DNA from: Austwickia sp.
Lineage (GTDB): Bacteria; Actinomycetota; Actinomycetes; Actinomycetales; Dermatophilaceae
Assembly (NCBI GenBank): GCA_016699675.1
Contig: CP064985.1
Location: forward strand, 3,844,001-3,908,000
Direction: 5' to 3'
DNA length: 64,000 nucleotides
Shown here: piece after piece, positions 61,062 through 64,000 of the stretch
Layout: every line of letters begins with the position of its first letter
Numbering within the stretch: position 1 is the stretch's first letter
Notes under the pieces: generated by a model
Told to the model about the DNA's origin: nothing
The model's database searches: none
Seen by the model: the letters and a program-made list of their open reading frames with translations, nothing else
Made by a program: the position numbers and the translations under genes

Positions 61062-62057
61062 GTGAGCTCTTCTCCCCCAGAGGCTTCCGATAACTGGCCG
61101 CGCAAGCGCGTGATGGTCGTGGCCGCGGAAGTGCTCCTCGTGGTGGCCCTGGTGGCCCTCAACCTCTATCTGTGGATCCGGCCCGGGCATGACGACGGCG
61201 CCCACAGCGGGGCGACGAGCACGGGGGCCAGCGTCGCTGCCTCCGACGCCACCCCGGCCGCGGGCTCAGTGGGTTCCGGGAGCCCCGATAGCGCGACCAC
61301 CGGTCCTGCGGGCACCACGACCACCGCGACGACGGCCACGCAGTCGGCCACCGACTCGTCCACTGCGGGCGCGACCACCTCGAGCTCAGGGCCCGCCCCG
61401 ACGGCCTCCAGCGTCCCCGGCGCGGCGCCCGCCCCCGTGGTCAGCCCGGCGATCGCGCTCAAGGCCGCGGGCCGCCTGGTGGCCGTCGTGGACACCTCGC
61501 AGGGCATGGCGGATCAGCTCGGCGCGGTCAAGGACGGCCTGACCGAGCTGGCGAAGCAGGCTCCGGACGGGGTCGCCCTAGGCCTGATCACCTACGGCGC
61601 CAATGGCATCGAGGCGGTCGTGACCCCGGAGCCGCTCGACGCCAACCGACGGACCAACTTCGTGAGCGCGGTCGAGGCCCTTACCACCACGGCGAAACCC
61701 GACCGCCCGCTGCTGGACGGCCTGGTCCTCGCCTACCAGTACGCGTTGGCCGGCCCCCCCGGCACCGACCCCGCGCCCATCGTCATGGCCGTCACCAACG
61801 GCGGCCGGACCCAGGGGTCCGACCTGCAGACCTTCGCGGTCTTCGCCCAGGCCGAGAGCGCCAAGCGCGCCCGATCGGCCACCCCCAGTTTCATCGGGAT
61901 CACGCCCGGCGCCGACGTACCGCTGCTCACCCGCACCGCCGCCGCCGCCGGCGGCGGAAAGGTCGTCTCGGTGAGCGGCGCCAATCGGCTCCGGGACGCG
62001 ATCCTCGACCTGCCCGCCCCTCGCCCCGCCTCGTCCATCGCAGGGAGCTCCTCATGA
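61062..62057 (+). CDS. Membrane-anchored vWA-like protein with incomplete MIDAS
   Basis: 331 residues from GTG 61062 (TAGCAT 6 nt upstream, leaderless). One membrane helix at about residues 18-38 (VVAAEVLLVVALVALNLYLW) is followed by a long Thr/Ser/Ala-rich stalk to about residue 135 and a vWA-like domain. The first metal motif reads DTSQGM instead of DxSxS, so the metal site may be weak. MAVTNGG is the last acidic region. Its stop overlaps the start of the next vWA gene (ATGA), so the two are likely partners. Confidence 0.7.
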   Translation: MSSSPPEASDNWPRKRVMVVAAEVLLVVALVALNLYLWIRPGHDDGAHSGATSTGASVAASDATPAAGSVGSGSPDSATTGPAGTTTTATTATQSATDSSTAGATTSSSGPAPTASSVPGAAPAPVVSPAIALKAAGRLVAVVDTSQGMADQLGAVKDGLTELAKQAPDGVALGLITYGANGIEAVVTPEPLDANRRTNFVSAVEALTTTAKPDRPLLDGLVLAYQYALAGPPGTDPAPIVMAVTNGGRTQGSDLQTFAVFAQAESAKRARSATPSFIGITPGADVPLLTRTAAAAGGGKVVSVSGANRLRDAILDLPAPRPASSIAGSSS

Positions 62058-63682
62058 CCCGTCGCGCGCGTCTGTCCTGGCTCGCCGCCCTGTCCAGCAC
62101 CGTCCTGGTCGCTGCGACCGCATGCAGCGGCTCCCCCGAGGCGACGGACACCGCGACGACCCTCGGGGGCACCTGCGGGCCCGGCACCACGGTCCGGGTC
62201 AGTGCGCCGCCGGAGATCAAGGACCTCGTCGCCGAGCAGGCCCGGGCGATCGAGACCGCCGAATGCGCCCGGTACGTCGTGACCGCCGAGGCCCCGGCCG
62301 CGGTCGCCCAGCGGGGTCTCACCAAGGACGGCGGGCCGGACCTCTGGATCGCCGACTCCCCCATCTGGCCGCTCCAGGTGAACCTCAAGAAGCCCAACTC
62401 GGCGCTGACCTACTCCGATGCGTTCGCCACGAGCCCGCTGGTGCTCGCCGTTCCGGCCGCCATCGTGGCCCAGGGCAAGGTGCCCACCGGTCAGGTGCCC
62501 ATGGCGCAGCAGATCGCGGGCGCGCTGCCCGCCCTGCAGCTGGCCAAGCCCGCAGAGTCGGCGTCGACGCTCATGCTCCTCATGACGGCCTGGCAGAACA
62601 CCGGCAACGACCCTGCCGCGCAACTGATGGCGGCCAAGGCTTTCGTCCCCGTGGCCCGCACGTCGGCCACCGACGAGCAGTTGTTCGAGCGGGCGGTCCC
62701 CGGCCACCCCCAGGGACCGACGGTCTTTCCTGCCAGCGAACAGGCAATGGCGGCGTTCAACGCCAAGCACCCGGACGCCAAGCTCACGTCGCTGGGCGCG
62801 GTCGAAGGGCTGGCGGCGCTGAAGTACGTCGCCTCCCGCCCCGCCGACGTCTCGCCCGAGGTCCAGAAGGCCGACGACGCCCTCGCCGCCGCGCTGCGCT
62901 CCCCGAAGGCGGCCGAGGCGTTCAAGGCGGCTGGCTTCCGGGTCGGCGGCGTCGGCACCGCGTCCGTGCCCGGCCTGCCGCAGGACGTCCGGATCTCCCT
63001 CGACGCGCCGGCCCAGGCGACGTACGAACAGGTGACATCGCTGATGACCACGCTCGGTCGACGGGCCCGCCTGCTGCTCGTCATCGACACCTCAGGATCG
63101 ATGCTCGACCCCTCCGGCTACGGCGGCAGCCGCATCGAGCTCACGGCCCGCGCGGTGCAGACCGCGCTGAACTTCGTGCCGCCGGGCACCGAGGTCGGCA
63201 TGTGGCAGATGGCCAGCAACGCCCAGTTCGGCGCCACCGACTACAAGGAGGTCGTGCCGATGACAAAGATCTCCGGCGACGACGGCAACCTCCTTCCCGC
63301 GGCGCTGAAGTTCTCCAACGGCTTCGACGCCATCGTGCCGACCGTGCGGGGTGGCACGGGCCTGTACGACACCATCTCCGACGCCTACACGAAGACGGCC
63401 GCCCAGACCGCCCCGGACGTCACGGATGTGGTCGTGGTGCTCACCGACGGCCGCAACGAGGACGACCCCGACTCGATCTCCCTGGACACGCTCGTGGGTC
63501 GGATCAAGGCCGCCAAGCCGGGCCCCGACGGTCACCGGGTGCGGCTGGCCCTCGCGGGTCTGGGCCCGTACTCGGACATGGCCGCGCTGAAAACGATCGC
63601 GGCGGCTGCGGACGGTACGGCGACGCTGGTCGACACCGAGACCAGCCTGATGGACGTGATCGTGAGTTCCGTCATCTCCTGA
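62054..63682 (+). CDS. Lipoprotein with solute-binding and vWA domains
   Basis: 542 residues. The signal peptide ends at the lipobox ATAC (C24). Residues about 40-320 resemble an extracellular solute-binding protein (DLWIADSPIWPLQV, and late AFKAAGFR). The vWA domain begins near residue 345 with a complete MIDAS, VIDTSGSM, then VRGGTGLYDTI (conserved Thr) and VVVLTDGRNEDD. This two-domain layout is known in actinobacterial surface proteins, with unknown role. It follows the stalked vWA-like protein with a 4-bp overlap. Confidence 0.82.
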   Translation: MTRRARLSWLAALSSTVLVAATACSGSPEATDTATTLGGTCGPGTTVRVSAPPEIKDLVAEQARAIETAECARYVVTAEAPAAVAQRGLTKDGGPDLWIADSPIWPLQVNLKKPNSALTYSDAFATSPLVLAVPAAIVAQGKVPTGQVPMAQQIAGALPALQLAKPAESASTLMLLMTAWQNTGNDPAAQLMAAKAFVPVARTSATDEQLFERAVPGHPQGPTVFPASEQAMAAFNAKHPDAKLTSLGAVEGLAALKYVASRPADVSPEVQKADDALAAALRSPKAAEAFKAAGFRVGGVGTASVPGLPQDVRISLDAPAQATYEQVTSLMTTLGRRARLLLVIDTSGSMLDPSGYGGSRIELTARAVQTALNFVPPGTEVGMWQMASNAQFGATDYKEVVPMTKISGDDGNLLPAALKFSNGFDAIVPTVRGGTGLYDTISDAYTKTAAQTAPDVTDVVVVLTDGRNEDDPDSISLDTLVGRIKAAKPGPDGHRVRLALAGLGPYSDMAALKTIAAAADGTATLVDTETSLMDVIVSSVIS

Positions 63683-63735
63683 CGGGCCGGGCTGACGGGC
63701 CGGGCGCCCCTAGGGGAACTTTCGGCGGGTCGGAG

Positions 63736-63810
63736 GTGGTCGGCGGCCTCGCCGGCCCGGTGTGGTCGGCGGCGTTGCCGGCCCGGTGTGGTCGGCGGCA
63801 CGGGCTTGGT
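63736..63810. repeat. Tandem 26-bp repeat, two full copies and a partial third
   Basis: Units start at 63736, 63762 and 63788, each beginning GTGGTCGGCGGC. Copies one and two differ at only a few bases; the third diverges after its first 12. The array lies in a non-coding gap of 215 bp between convergent genes. Confidence 0.75.
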
Positions 63811-63840
63811 CGACGGCCAAACCAACGGCCCGCCGTCACG

Positions 63841-63880
63841 CAGGTGGGGCACCCGCGGAGTTCCGCGGGTGCCCCACCTG
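63841..63880. terminator. Strong bidirectional terminator
   Basis: A perfect 18-bp stem, 63841-63858 and 63863-63880, has a 4-nt loop. It separates the vWA gene from the convergent partial gene at the right edge. TGTCTGTTCC follows on the plus strand. Confidence 0.85.
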
Positions 63881-63897
63881 TGTCTGTTCCGCCGGCG

Positions 63898-64000
63898 TCA
63901 CTCGCCGTACGTCGCCCGCAGCGCGGGCTCCACCTCCGGCGGCAGGCTCGTCGGCATCGCGATGGTCGTGTAGCCGTCCAGCCGGACCACGACGCGGCCC
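63898..64000 (-). CDS. C-terminal end of an unidentified protein
   Basis: The minus-strand frame is open from the window edge to the TGA at 63898-63900, giving about 33 residues that end TYGE. It includes VRLDGYTTIAMP and LPPEVEPALRAT. This is too short to name the family. Confidence 0.5.
   Translation of the reverse strand, partial: GRVVVRLDGYTTIAMPTSLPPEVEPALRATYGE

Overview
The window is very GC-rich DNA from an actinobacterium. The evidence is the actinobacterial GlgM-type maltosyl-phosphate synthase divergent from glgC, an InhA-type FabI, the order sufR-sufB-sufD-Rieske-sufC-sufS-sufU-sufT, a CGNR regulator, DUF3099, and many leaderless genes. The fabG/fabI, DUF3099, moaA and SURF1 neighbourhood suggests Micrococcales (Dermatophilaceae or Intrasporangiaceae-like). 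That placement is inference, because there is no rRNA in the window. No tRNA, rRNA or CRISPR array was seen.

Layout. 1-16.1 kb is housekeeping: glycogen genes, DUF1015, fabI/fabG, moaA, SURF1, an ABC exporter with an enoyl-CoA hydratase, an ABC-F protein, a YpfJ-type metallopeptidase and an acyl-CoA ligase. 16.4-28.9 kb is an accessory amino-acid island in two arms. The minus arm is a tight operon for cobalamin-dependent D-ornithine 4,5-aminomutase (oraS remnant, oraE, a GlmL/MutL-type partner, ornithine racemase, alanine racemase). The plus arm is a four-gene block: SCP2-like protein, class III aminotransferase, transketolase, second SCP2-like protein. Between the arms lies a truncated IS1380-type transposase gene that replaces the 5' part of oraS. 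28.9-33.1 kb holds a GNAT gene, a VOC fragment, two toxin-antitoxin pairs (one between 53-bp direct repeats), a broken D-amino-acid dehydrogenase gene and a CGNR regulator. 33.1-37.5 kb is an EamA transporter and panC-panB-panD plus a DUF2520 gene. 37.5-41.2 kb encodes three exported proteins. 41.3-48.6 kb is a compact candidate biosynthetic locus: a Pls-type one-module NRPS with a C-terminal beta-helix membrane region, a membrane acyltransferase, a BPL_N protein and a divergent phosphopantetheinyl transferase. 48.7-64 kb returns to core genes: alcohol dehydrogenase with XRE regulator, the suf operon, an ABC transporter, a second phosphopantetheinyl transferase and a pair of vWA-type surface proteins.

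Main interpretation. Disruptions are concentrated in 18.5-32.1 kb. I find single-base frameshifts in orr, oraE (two), the transposase (two), the aminotransferase, the transketolase and dadA, plus in-frame amber codons in the transketolase and dadA, and truncation of oraS and a VOC gene. Outside that stretch every recognised gene reads through. This looks like a catabolic island for D-ornithine or related D-amino acids caught during decay; assembly error is the main alternative. The pairing of ornithine aminomutase with an aminotransferase/transketolase/SCP2-like block, and no Ord or OrtAB genes in view, suggests an undescribed route whose intact form should be sought in relatives. Many genes carry a TAnnnT -10 box 6-8 nt before the start codon and are predicted leaderless.
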